Source: Phycisphaeraceae bacterium (GTDB taxonomy: Bacteria; Planctomycetota; Phycisphaerae; Phycisphaerales; Phycisphaeraceae). From it: a stretch of DNA of 62,872 bases. A model generated the notes under the pieces. That model had not been told where the DNA came from and searched no databases. It saw nothing but the letters and a program-made list of their open reading frames with translations. The stretch is from assembly GCA_029260715.1 (NCBI GenBank), contig JAJDCS010000004.1, positions 1 to 62,872 on the forward strand. The letters are read 5' to 3'. Position 1 is the stretch's first letter; each line of letters starts with the position of its first letter. A program made the translations under genes and the position numbers. Below, piece after piece: positions 26,260 to 33,967 of this stretch.

Positions 26260-27648
26260 ATGGCACACCCCACCGCGGTCATCCTCGTTGTCGGCTTGAA
26301 CCAGTCGCTGATCGGCGGGCGCTGCCCGCGCATCAGTGCTTTTGCAAATGATGGTGTGGTGCGTCGGGTGCGCCCGGTGTTGCCGGCGGTGACGTGTTCC
26401 GTACAGGCGTCGATGCTCACCGGGCGCGCGCCAGGCGGACCGGGCGGGCACGGCGTCGTCGCCAACGGTTACTACCACCGCGAGTTGAATGAGGTCCACT
26501 TCTGGAAACAGAGCAACCGGCTGGTGGCGGGTGAGAAAGTCTGGGAAACCGCCAAGAAACGCGACCCGGCAGTCACATGCGCCAATCTGTTCTGGTGGTT
26601 CAACATGGCCTCGAGCGTGGACTACTCGGTGACGCCTCGCCCGATCTACAAAGCGGACGGCCGAAAAATCCCCGACGTCTACACCCACCCGCCCGACTTG
26701 CGGGATGGCCTGCAAGCAAGCCTCGGTCAGTTCCCCCTCTTCCAGTTCTGGGGCCCGGGCGCCTCGATCGCATCGAGCCAATGGATCGCCCAGGCAGCCA
26801 TACACGTCCACCAGCAACACCGCCCCACGCTCAACTTGGTCTACCTGCCTCACCTGGACTACGCCCTACAAAAGCTAGGCCCGGAGCACCGCGGCATTCC
26901 CAACGCCCTCGCTGAAATCGACCGCGTCGTGGCGCAGCTCCTTGACTACTACCACGGCCAGGGCGTGCGCGTGATGCTTGTGAGTGAATACGGTATCGAG
27001 CCCGTCGACGAGGCCATCCCCATCAACCGCCACCTGCGTCAGGCTGGGTTGCTGAGCGTGCGTCAAGAGCAAGGCTTGGAATTGCTCGACCCCGGCGCCA
27101 GCGCCGCCTTCGCCGTGGCGGACCACCAGGTTGCCCATGTCTATGTCAACGACACCGCCCAAACTGACCGCGTCGCCCAACTCTGCCGCGGCATCCCCGG
27201 CGTTGAACAAACACTCACCCGCCAAGACCAAGCTGTCCTAAGCCTCGACCACCCACGCGCAGGCGGCCTCCTGCTCGTCGCCCAGGCACGCCGGTGGTTC
27301 AGCTACGACTACTGGCTAGACGACAGCCGCGCCCCCGACTTTGCCCGCACCGTGGATATCCACCGCAAGCCAGGCTACGACCCGCTGGAGCTGTTCATCG
27401 ACCCAGCGATCCGGATGCCCAAGCTCAAAATCGCCTGGAAGCTGGCGTGTAAACGATTGGGCTTTCGCACGTTGATGGACGTGGTGCCGCTGGATACAAG
27501 CCTGGTCCGCGGCTCGCACGGGCGTGTTGATCAAGACCCCCTGACAGCCCCGGTGCTGATCACCCAAACCGACACGGGCGATCGCCCGGACGAAATCCCC
27601 TGCCAAGCGGTCTGTGACGTGATCCTTGAACACCTGTTCACGGCGTAG
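26260..27648 (+). CDS. eboF: EboF-like alkaline phosphatase-superfamily protein
   Basis: A 462-residue protein of the phosphodiesterase / nucleotide pyrophosphatase fold. The nucleophile region is PAVTCSVQASMLTG. The metal ligands appear in LVYLPHLDYALQKLGP, LVSEYGIEPV and the C-terminal HRKPGYDPLELFIDP. The N terminus reads VVGLNQSLIG, without the Asp of ordinary pyrophosphatases; as far as I recall EboF proteins share this. It is the last gene of the cluster, 33 nt after eboC. Canonical eboA and eboD (dehydroquinate-synthase-like) are absent from this locus. Confidence 0.8.
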   Translation: MAHPTAVILVVGLNQSLIGGRCPRISAFANDGVVRRVRPVLPAVTCSVQASMLTGRAPGGPGGHGVVANGYYHRELNEVHFWKQSNRLVAGEKVWETAKKRDPAVTCANLFWWFNMASSVDYSVTPRPIYKADGRKIPDVYTHPPDLRDGLQASLGQFPLFQFWGPGASIASSQWIAQAAIHVHQQHRPTLNLVYLPHLDYALQKLGPEHRGIPNALAEIDRVVAQLLDYYHGQGVRVMLVSEYGIEPVDEAIPINRHLRQAGLLSVRQEQGLELLDPGASAAFAVADHQVAHVYVNDTAQTDRVAQLCRGIPGVEQTLTRQDQAVLSLDHPRAGGLLLVAQARRWFSYDYWLDDSRAPDFARTVDIHRKPGYDPLELFIDPAIRMPKLKIAWKLACKRLGFRTLMDVVPLDTSLVRGSHGRVDQDPLTAPVLITQTDTGDRPDEIPCQAVCDVILEHLFTA

Positions 27649-27675
27649 CGGCTGGCGACTCGGTCGTAGGGGTGA

Positions 27676-27704
27676 TTGACGGTAATCCCTATTTTTTCTA
27701 AGCT
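27676..27704 (+). promoter_or_regulatory. Promoter of the DUF502 gene
   Basis: TTGACG (27676-27681), 17-bp spacer, TAAGCT (27699-27704). The start point near 27711 lies downstream of the first possible TTG start (27704) and supports the TTG at 27818 instead. Confidence 0.5.
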
Positions 27705-27817
27705 TGGGTTTATTCACCACTCACGGGGCAACACGACGGCGTCACTCATTTTTTGAAGCCACGCCTCCCCTGCCGACTCACGAGGCGGTAGAACGGTGGT
27801 TTAGGAGTCCCGACCGC

Positions 27818-28639
27818 TTGCTGCCAAAGCCACACATCCGATCCAATTTCAGGCAGTTCTTTGTGCGTGGGCTGACCATCCTGCTGCCGTCGATCCTGAC
27901 GATCTGGATCATCATCGCCGCGTACGGGTTCTTGAAGGACAAGATCGCCAACCCCATCAACGCGGGGGTGCGGGAGTTGGTGCTTCGGACGACGCCTTGG
28001 CCTACGGTCTTGGAGCAGCAGGTTTACGAGCAAGAGCAGTCGGTCAAGGACAGCCCCGAGCGCATGGCCCAGTGGAACGACGCCGGGGGTGGGCGGGAAT
28101 GGTTGCGGCTAAACACACGCAGGCAGATCCTAACTCAGTGGTGGAAAAAATACCCCTTCCCGATGGACCTGATCGGGCTGGTGATCGCAGTGGTGCTGAT
28201 CTATCTGGTCGGCGGGCTGGTGGGTAGTTTCCTGGGGAACAGCCTCATGCGCTGGGGCGGGGTTTTGATGCAGCGGATCCCGCTGATCCGGCAGGTGTAC
28301 CCCTCCGTTAAGCAAGTGACCGACACGCTGCTGGGCGGGGGCGGTGAAGGGAAACTCAAGTTCAACCGGGTGGTGGCTGTGGAGTACCCCAGGATGGGGC
28401 TCTGGTCGATCGGGCTGGTCACCGGCGACACGCTAAACACGATCGCCAAGCAAGCGCACGACCCGTGCCTGACGGTGTTTATCCCCAGCTCCCCGACCCC
28501 GTTTACGGGGTACGTGATAACGGTTCCGAAAAAAGATACGATTGACCTGAATATCTCGATCGACGAAGCTTTGCGGTTCACCGTTAGCGGAGGGGTGATC
28601 GTCCCAAACCGAGAGCAGCCCAAGGTTAGCAGTGTTTAA
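27818..28639 (+). CDS. DUF502 family membrane protein
   Basis: A 273-residue protein (from TTG 27818, with AGGAG 10 nt upstream). Two transmembrane segments are visible (LTILLPSILTIWIIIAAYGF and DLIGLVIAVVLIYLVGGLVG). The family signature RIPLIRQVYPSVKQVTDTLL and the following beta-rich domain (VAVEYPRMGLWSIGLVTGD, FIPSSPTPFTGYVITVP) identify DUF502. The molecular function of the family is unknown. An open frame extends to 27704, but no ATG is available and that start precedes the likely transcription start. hpf follows after 64 nt. Confidence 0.75.
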   Translation: MLPKPHIRSNFRQFFVRGLTILLPSILTIWIIIAAYGFLKDKIANPINAGVRELVLRTTPWPTVLEQQVYEQEQSVKDSPERMAQWNDAGGGREWLRLNTRRQILTQWWKKYPFPMDLIGLVIAVVLIYLVGGLVGSFLGNSLMRWGGVLMQRIPLIRQVYPSVKQVTDTLLGGGGEGKLKFNRVVAVEYPRMGLWSIGLVTGDTLNTIAKQAHDPCLTVFIPSSPTPFTGYVITVPKKDTIDLNISIDEALRFTVSGGVIVPNREQPKVSSV

Positions 28640-28703
28640 TTCCCGTTAGGTTGGATAGACGATGTTGAACAAGCACAACACAAGCGTTGATGGAGGCGCA
28701 TGA

Positions 28704-29003
28704 ATGGAAATCGTAGTCACCGGTCGACACATGGACATCACCGACCCGATCCGGACCTATGCCACGGAAAAGGTCTCGAAGCTGCCCCGTTATTTTGACA
28801 GGATCACTTCGATCGAAGTGATCGCCCACAAGACGGACCACCACCACGAGATGGAGATCATCGTCCACGCGGAAAAGACCGACCCGTTTATCTGCAAGAC
28901 CAGCGGGGACGACCTGTACGCGTGTATCGATGAAGCGGTGGACAAGCTCGAGCGCCGCTTGGCGGAATACAAGGCGAGGCTGCGTAGCCACAAGCACAAG
29001 TAG
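28704..29003 (+). CDS. hpf: Ribosome hibernation promoting factor (short form)
   Basis: A 99-residue HPF/YfiA family protein. The opening MEIVVTGRHMDITDPIRTYA, with KVSKLPRYFDRI and the acidic-basic alternation SGDDLYACIDEAVDKLERRL, is characteristic. It binds the decoding channel of idle 70S ribosomes. It lacks the C-terminal dimerisation domain of long HPF. It is followed by a ptsN-like gene and HPr, the same combination as in the rpoN-hpf-ptsN-rapZ-npr region of Proteobacteria, but here without rpoN or rapZ. Confidence 0.92.
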   Translation: MEIVVTGRHMDITDPIRTYATEKVSKLPRYFDRITSIEVIAHKTDHHHEMEIIVHAEKTDPFICKTSGDDLYACIDEAVDKLERRLAEYKARLRSHKHK

Positions 29004-29196
29004 TCTTGATCGGCGCCCCGACGCAAGCTGGGTCTGTGAGGTATGCTTTTGTTGTTTCAAATCCGGGGCTTGCGCGGGAAGAAGCCCGCCCCGGTGGTGC
29101 GTTCCACCGTCGTTCAATTGTTGTAGAATGACGCCCGCTGTAAGGCGTAACATCATGGTTAACAGAATCAGGCAGGGTTCTAGATAAGGCGTGGGT
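29004..29196 (+). promoter_or_regulatory. hpf-ptsN intergenic: hairpin and promoter
   Basis: A GC-rich nested hairpin (CCGGGG with CCCCGG enclosing GCGGG/CCCGC, about 29066-29097) follows hpf. A -10-like TAGAAT lies at 29124-29129, about 68 nt before the ptsN ATG. This suggests separate transcription of the PTS genes. Confidence 0.4.
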
Positions 29197-29673
29197 ATGA
29201 AGCTGTGTGATTTTGTGGTCAAGGAAGCCGTCGTTGCCTCTCTCAAAGCCAGCGACCGTGACGACGTGATGCGTGAGTTGGTTGATGCGTTGATCGCTGC
29301 CGGTGCCGCGCCCAAGGGCCTGCGCGACGAGCTGGTGAACCTGATCATCGACCGTGAGAAGAAGGGCTCGACCGGCTTCGGCAAGGGTGTGGCGGTGCCG
29401 CACGTCAAGCACGCGAAGATTACGAAGATGTCCGCGACGATCGGCCTAAGCCAGCACGGGTTGGACTTCAACGCCCTGGACAAGCAGCCGGTTTACAGCG
29501 TGGTTCTGCTGATGAGCCCGGAAGGCAAGCCCGACGAGCACCTCCAGGCGATGGAGAATATCTTCACCAACCTCCAGAAAGATCAATTCAGAAAGTTTTT
29601 AAAGCAAGCGACTGCTGTTGAAGAAGTTATGGACCTGCTCCAAGAAGCGGATAACCAACAAATTCCCGGGTAA
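29197..29673 (+). CDS. ptsN: PTS EIIA component, PtsN-like
   Basis: A 158-residue EIIA domain of the fructose/nitrogen PTS family. The phosphoacceptor is His69 in GKGVAVPHVKH, with the family pattern LIIDREKKGSTGFG before it and PVYSVVLLMSPEGKPDEHLQ after it. No fused EIIB/EIIC is present and no permease is nearby, so a regulatory PTS role is inferred. An in-frame GTG at 29191 would add two residues. Confidence 0.88.
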   Translation: MKLCDFVVKEAVVASLKASDRDDVMRELVDALIAAGAAPKGLRDELVNLIIDREKKGSTGFGKGVAVPHVKHAKITKMSATIGLSQHGLDFNALDKQPVYSVVLLMSPEGKPDEHLQAMENIFTNLQKDQFRKFLKQATAVEEVMDLLQEADNQQIPG

Positions 29674-29942
29674 AGGTTTCGCCCAGTCTCTCAAGCCGAC
29701 CGCCGCGCCAAAGACAAACATTCTGTGAGCCCATTTAAAGCATCGGCATTGCGCGTGGTGAACACGGCCATCCGACTTACCGCTTACAAAACGTGCTAAA
29801 CTGACGGATAGAAATCTAGGCGTCGCAAGGGGGAAAGCACATTGTGTCAGGTTGGTTTTGAACGCCGGGTGGTTCCCGGCTGTGGGCGACAAACGGGCGT
29901 TGAAACAACAGGTTCGCGGCACTGGACGGCGGTAATTAGCGG
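29674..29942. other. Intergenic region upstream of HPr
   Basis: This 269-nt gap contains a perfect 6-bp hairpin GCCGGG-TGGTT-CCCGGC at 29864-29880 and a possible -10 TAAACT near 29803. No coding sequence was found. Confidence 0.3.
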
Positions 29943-30269
29943 ATGACGGGTAGCCAACACCAAGACGGCATGGAAACACAAAGCGCCGACACGGGCGACG
30001 GCTGGCGGCAGGCGCGTGTGACCATCAAGAACCGCCTGGGCATGCACGCCAGGCCGGCCATGTCGTTCGTTGACTTGGCCAACGCCATGGCCAGCGACAT
30101 CCGAGTGGGCAAAGGCGAACAAGAGGTCGACGGCAAGAGCATCATGCAGATGATGATGCTCGCCGCCACGCAAGGCACCGAGCTGGTGATCCGCGCCAAG
30201 GGGCACGACGCAAGCGATGCCCTGAAGAAGCTTAGTGATCTGGTTGACCGTAAATTCGACGAGGAATAG
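29943..30269 (+). CDS. HPr family phosphocarrier protein
   Basis: A 108-residue HPr with an N-terminal extension of about 20 residues. The phosphocarrier His35 lies in NRLGMHARPAMSF. Ser66 in VDGKSIMQMMML is at exactly the spacing (31 residues) of the regulatory Ser46 of Gram-positive HPr, so HPr-kinase control is possible, although no kinase gene is in the window. It probably donates phosphate to the EIIA protein encoded upstream. A later ATG (30-nt-downstream MET) would shorten the extension. It converges on pssA with a 6-nt gap. Confidence 0.9.
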   Translation: MTGSQHQDGMETQSADTGDGWRQARVTIKNRLGMHARPAMSFVDLANAMASDIRVGKGEQEVDGKSIMQMMMLAATQGTELVIRAKGHDASDALKKLSDLVDRKFDEE

Positions 30270-30275
30270 CCGGTG

Positions 30276-31172
30276 TCATTCCGCCTGGGCAGCGTGCGTC
30301 GGCCAGACCCAACGCCACAATCGAACCGCGGGCGCCGACAGCGCGTACAGCACAAACCCGGCTGCCAACGCGCCCTGGAGGTGTATCAGCATCAGCAGTG
30401 CGAGCACGACGACCTTGATCGCTGTGCCGAAGCCCACGCGCCCGCTCAGGTAGCGGTTCAGCAAGTGGGTGTATGACAAGCGGCTGACCATCGCCAACGC
30501 CGACAGCAGCATGATGGCCACCATGCCGATCGCCGCGACGCGGATGGACAGGTCCATGGAACTGCCGTCGACCAGGAAGTGCTGGTGTAACAGGGCCAGG
30601 CTGGCAACGGTGCCGGCGGCGCCCGGCGAGGGCAGCCCCTCGAAGCCGCTGTGGTCGGTGTCGTCCTGCTGGTCGGGCGGCAACAGGTCCACGTTGAACC
30701 TGGCAAGGCGCATGGCTGTGCATGCGACGTAGATACACGCCACCACCACCACGAGCCGGTCGAACATGCGGTCGTTCGCTTCGGAGATGAACGGCGTCTC
30801 CACCCCAATCAGTTGCACCGCCAAGAACGCCGGCGCCACACCAAACGTGACCATATCGGCCATGGAGTCCAGTTGTTGGCCGAGGTCGCTGGTGTTGCGG
30901 GTCATGCGTGCGATCCGCCCGTCCAGGCCGTCGAACGCCATCCCCGCGAAGATCATCGCGGCGGCGAACATCAGGGGTGTCCAGTCCAGAGGCAGTGGCT
31001 GGCCTATGGATCGGCTGGCAAAGAACACCGCGCCGAATCCGCACAGCAGGTTGCCGAGGGTGAACATCGTCGGCAATAGTGAAATTGTCCGGATCGCCGC
31101 TCGCCTGGACTTGGACGGGCGTTTGGACGTCGGCGGGGCTTCGGGTGGGTCTTGTAACAAGCTGTAAGCCAT
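30276..31172 (-). CDS. pssA: CDP-diacylglycerol-serine O-phosphatidyltransferase
   Basis: A 298-residue membrane protein of the CDP-alcohol phosphatidyltransferase family. The catalytic signature DGLDGRIARMTRNTSDLGQQ followed by LDSMAD has all eight conserved positions. PTMFTLGNLLCGFGAV is the usual N-terminal helix of phosphatidylserine synthases. It makes phosphatidylserine, the precursor of phosphatidylethanolamine. No phosphatidylserine decarboxylase gene is adjacent. Strongly hydrophobic helices follow to the C terminus. Confidence 0.9.
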   Translation of the reverse strand: MAYSLLQDPPEAPPTSKRPSKSRRAAIRTISLLPTMFTLGNLLCGFGAVFFASRSIGQPLPLDWTPLMFAAAMIFAGMAFDGLDGRIARMTRNTSDLGQQLDSMADMVTFGVAPAFLAVQLIGVETPFISEANDRMFDRLVVVVACIYVACTAMRLARFNVDLLPPDQQDDTDHSGFEGLPSPGAAGTVASLALLHQHFLVDGSSMDLSIRVAAIGMVAIMLLSALAMVSRLSYTHLLNRYLSGRVGFGTAIKVVVLALLMLIHLQGALAAGFVLYALSAPAVRLWRWVWPTHAAQAE

Positions 31173-31280
31173 GATTGGTCTTTTATTTTAGCCGATTGGG
31201 GTGACTTGAGGCCGGTGGGCGGTTCGGACCGGCTGCCCGGCGTTGCTCGGCACGGCGTCTGGAACGGCCGGCGCAGGCCT

Positions 31281-31808
31281 TTATTGCAGATAGGCGACCA
31301 TGGTCCCGCCGTTGTTCATGGACATGCCGTAGCCCCACGTGCCGGCGGTCTTGTTGCCTAGTATCGTGCACTGGCCCCTGCCAGCGTACCCGCCGAGGTT
31401 CCACTGGTAGTACAGGGTTTCGCCTTCGACGGTCCCTTGTATGGTCCCTTGCATGCCGGCTTGGATATAGGTGCCTGAGACGGAGTTGCCGCGACGGTGG
31501 AACGTCATTTGAAACTCCGTCTGTATCATCCCCTCCGTGGTGATGCCGATATATGTCCCATTAAAATGTTGTGGTTGTGCGTTCCGCACGGCCGGTGAGT
31601 GCGTGGGGCCGTCCTGAGTCAGAGTGGGCGTGACCGCGGGCTGGGCGTGTGACGGAGGATTGGTGTTGCTTGTGGATACGGTGGCCGCTGGTTCTTTTGC
31701 CGCGGGGAATATTTTGTCCCAGTTGGCTAGCAAGCCGGCGCCCAGAGCACCGAGCACCCCGATCAACGCCACCGTGATTTGGGTTTTGTGACTGTTGTCG
31801 CTGCTCAT
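31281..31808 (-). CDS. Hypothetical membrane-anchored protein
   Basis: A 175-residue protein with one N-terminal transmembrane segment (ITVALIGVLGALGAGLLANW), a Pro/Thr/Ser/Ala-rich linker (about residues 35-80), and a small beta-rich domain with FNGTYIGITTEGMIQTEFQ and GNSVSGTYIQAGMQGTIQG, reminiscent of lipocalin-like or extracellular beta-barrel repeats. ATG 31808 is preferred over 31817. The family was not recognised. Confidence 0.6.
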   Translation of the reverse strand: MSSDNSHKTQITVALIGVLGALGAGLLANWDKIFPAAKEPAATVSTSNTNPPSHAQPAVTPTLTQDGPTHSPAVRNAQPQHFNGTYIGITTEGMIQTEFQMTFHRRGNSVSGTYIQAGMQGTIQGTVEGETLYYQWNLGGYAGRGQCTILGNKTAGTWGYGMSMNNGGTMVAYLQ

Positions 31809-31998
31809 CCTAAACACCTATCGGTGTCAACGCCGCCACACGCATGAGAAAAAACAAGTATTCCCCGGCATTTCCCGGTTGGCCGGCGCCATCGGCAGCA
31901 CACGGCGACTGGTGGGCATTGTACCGGCGCCCTAAAACGGCGCCTAGACGCCCAAGCATTGATGCGGCCTTGATTACCACATACGCTTAGAGTCGGAT

Positions 31999-32487
31999 AT
32001 GAGCACACACCCCACCGCCTGTGCCCCGCCCCTTTCAGCCGAGCCGGCTCATCGCTCGCCACTGGCGCGGTGGTGGCCGCGCCTGGCGCACGCGGGGGTT
32101 CTGGCGGTGACATCGGGTCTGCTGATCACCGCCATGGCGCTGACGCCCAACCCGACGGGCGTGGGGACACACAAGCAACTGGGCCTGCCGCTTTGCGGGC
32201 TGCTGGCCACCACCGGCCTGCCGTGTGCGACGTGCGGCATGACCACGGCGTTCACGCTCGCGGTGCACGGCCGCCTGCTCAGCTCGCTGCACACCCAGCC
32301 GGCGGGGTTCATGCTGGCGCTAGCCACCGCGTCGCTGTGGCTGATGACGGTTTACGCCGTTACGGTGGGCGTGTCACTAGGCCCCGTGGCGCGGTTGTTG
32401 TGGCGGCCCGCGGTGTTTTGGATATTCGCTGGAATCGTGCTAGCCTCGTGGGGCTACAAGGTGTGGCTGGTCTTAGGCAGCGTATGA
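31999..32487 (+). CDS. DUF2752 domain protein
   Basis: A 162-residue membrane protein with three to four hydrophobic segments. The DUF2752 hallmark is GLPCATCGMTTAFTLAVHG (CxxCGMT), in which the Cys pair may bind a metal or form a disulfide. Its last 4 bases overlap the start of the following lipoprotein gene (ATGA). The family function is unknown; genes of this type are often next to envelope or sporulation-like genes. Confidence 0.8.
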   Translation: MSTHPTACAPPLSAEPAHRSPLARWWPRLAHAGVLAVTSGLLITAMALTPNPTGVGTHKQLGLPLCGLLATTGLPCATCGMTTAFTLAVHGRLLSSLHTQPAGFMLALATASLWLMTVYAVTVGVSLGPVARLLWRPAVFWIFAGIVLASWGYKVWLVLGSV

Positions 32488-33179
32488 CCACAACGACAAA
32501 AACACACAGGGCCGATTCAGGCGACGCCAAGGCGTGGCGAGCGCCGCGAGGGGCGTGGCTGGCGTTGTGCGTGGTCGTGGCAACGGCCACGGGGTGTGAG
32601 ATGATCGGGTTCGCCGCCCACGTAATCGGCGGCGACTCAGCGAAAAAAGTCACGGTGATGCCCGCGTACAACGGCCTGGACAACCAGTCGGTGGCGGTCC
32701 TCGTGGCGGCGGATGAGTACACGCTGTTCGAGTACCCCGGTGTGGCCGAGGCGGTCTGCCGTGAGGTCAGCGCCCAACTTGTGGGGAACATCCCCGGTGT
32801 GCGTGTGCTCAACCCGCAGCAGGCGTCGCGGTTCCAGCAAGAAAACCACTTCTGGAGCACCATGCCCTACCAAGACCTCATGGCACGGCTGGGCGTCCAA
32901 CGCATGATCTACCTGGACCTGGTCCAATACGCGACGCACGAGCCGGGCAACACCTACGTCCGCCGCGGCGTGATGGTGGCCAACCTCGGGGTCGCCGAGG
33001 CCAACGCGGACGCACCCAACGACTTTGTGTTCGCCACCACCCTCCGCGCCCAGTACCCCCAAGGCGCCGAAGTCAAGCTGCTAGAGCAAGACGACCAGAC
33101 CATCCGCCTGGGCTTGCTGCGTAGCTTCTCGCTGCAACTGGTCAATCAATTCCGAGAGCACCAGGTGGTGAAACCGTGA
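32484..33179 (+). CDS. Lipoprotein of unknown function (paralog 1)
   Basis: A 231-residue protein with a lipobox-type signal (CVVVATATGCEMIGF). The mature part has an alpha/beta pattern (QSVAVLVAADEYTLFEYPG, VRVLNPQQASRFQQ, RLGVQRMIYLDLVQYATH) like small periplasmic assembly lipoproteins of the LpoB/FlgO style, though no family can be named. It overlaps both neighbours by 4 nt. The next gene is a diverged paralog. Confidence 0.7.
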   Translation: MTTTTKTHRADSGDAKAWRAPRGAWLALCVVVATATGCEMIGFAAHVIGGDSAKKVTVMPAYNGLDNQSVAVLVAADEYTLFEYPGVAEAVCREVSAQLVGNIPGVRVLNPQQASRFQQENHFWSTMPYQDLMARLGVQRMIYLDLVQYATHEPGNTYVRRGVMVANLGVAEANADAPNDFVFATTLRAQYPQGAEVKLLEQDDQTIRLGLLRSFSLQLVNQFREHQVVKP

Positions 33180-33925
33180 CCGCGCGGTCTATTGAAAACA
33201 CCGAAGCCCCCCGCAGCGAACCGCACCGCCGCACAAACGGCGAACTCCGGCGTGCGGCTGGCGTCTGCCTGTTGGTCTTGCTCATGGCAGCCGCCACCGG
33301 CTGTGAGATATTCGGTGTTATTGCCAACGCTTTTTTCCCGGAGAAGATCAAGGCGCGTTACCGCCTGGAAGACCGCCCCACGCTCGTACTCGTTGATGAT
33401 TCCTCGGCTTCGCTTGGCAACCCCGCGTTGCTCAACCTGATCGCTCACACCATCACCACCGACCTGGCCAAGCAAAAGAAGCTTTCCGACGAGCACGCGG
33501 TGTCCACGCACAAGCTCTACGAGCTGGCCTCGCGCCTCGGCGGCGGCTACGCGCGCACCCCCATCGACCATATCGGCACGGAGCTGGGCGCCCAGCAGGT
33601 GATCCACGTGGACATAAAATCCGTGCACCTGCTCCAAGAGCCGGGGCTGTACCGCCCGATCGCGGCCACGCACGTCAGGGTCATCGACGCGCGCCAAGGC
33701 AAGAAGCTCTTCCCGCAACAGCACGACGGGGCCACGCCCGACGCATCATCAAACCCGCGACATGAAACGGTCACGGTCACGCTGCGGCGCAGCTCCGTGC
33801 ATTCAGGCGAGCAGGCAGAGACACAACTGATTTTGCGGCTGCTGTGCGAGCGTATCGGCCACGAAGTCGCCAAGCTGTTTTACGACTACTTGCCGCGTCA
33901 GCCGGGTGATCCTTTTGAGGATTGA
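33176..33925 (+). CDS. Lipoprotein of unknown function (paralog 2)
   Basis: A 249-residue lipoprotein (VLLMAAATGCEIFGVIAN). It shares the lipobox region and the pattern LVLVDDSSASLGNP / LGAQQVIHVDIKSVHLL with the preceding protein, indicating an old tandem duplication. GTG start 33176 overlaps the preceding TGA. The glycosyltransferase follows after 42 nt, so the four genes form one operon. The function is unknown; an envelope assembly role is plausible. Confidence 0.7.
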   Translation: MTARSIENTEAPRSEPHRRTNGELRRAAGVCLLVLLMAAATGCEIFGVIANAFFPEKIKARYRLEDRPTLVLVDDSSASLGNPALLNLIAHTITTDLAKQKKLSDEHAVSTHKLYELASRLGGGYARTPIDHIGTELGAQQVIHVDIKSVHLLQEPGLYRPIAATHVRVIDARQGKKLFPQQHDGATPDASSNPRHETVTVTLRRSSVHSGEQAETQLILRLLCERIGHEVAKLFYDYLPRQPGDPFED

Positions 33926-33967
33926 CCCCCGCCGCGGACGGATAATCCATAGCCATATCAAACCCAG

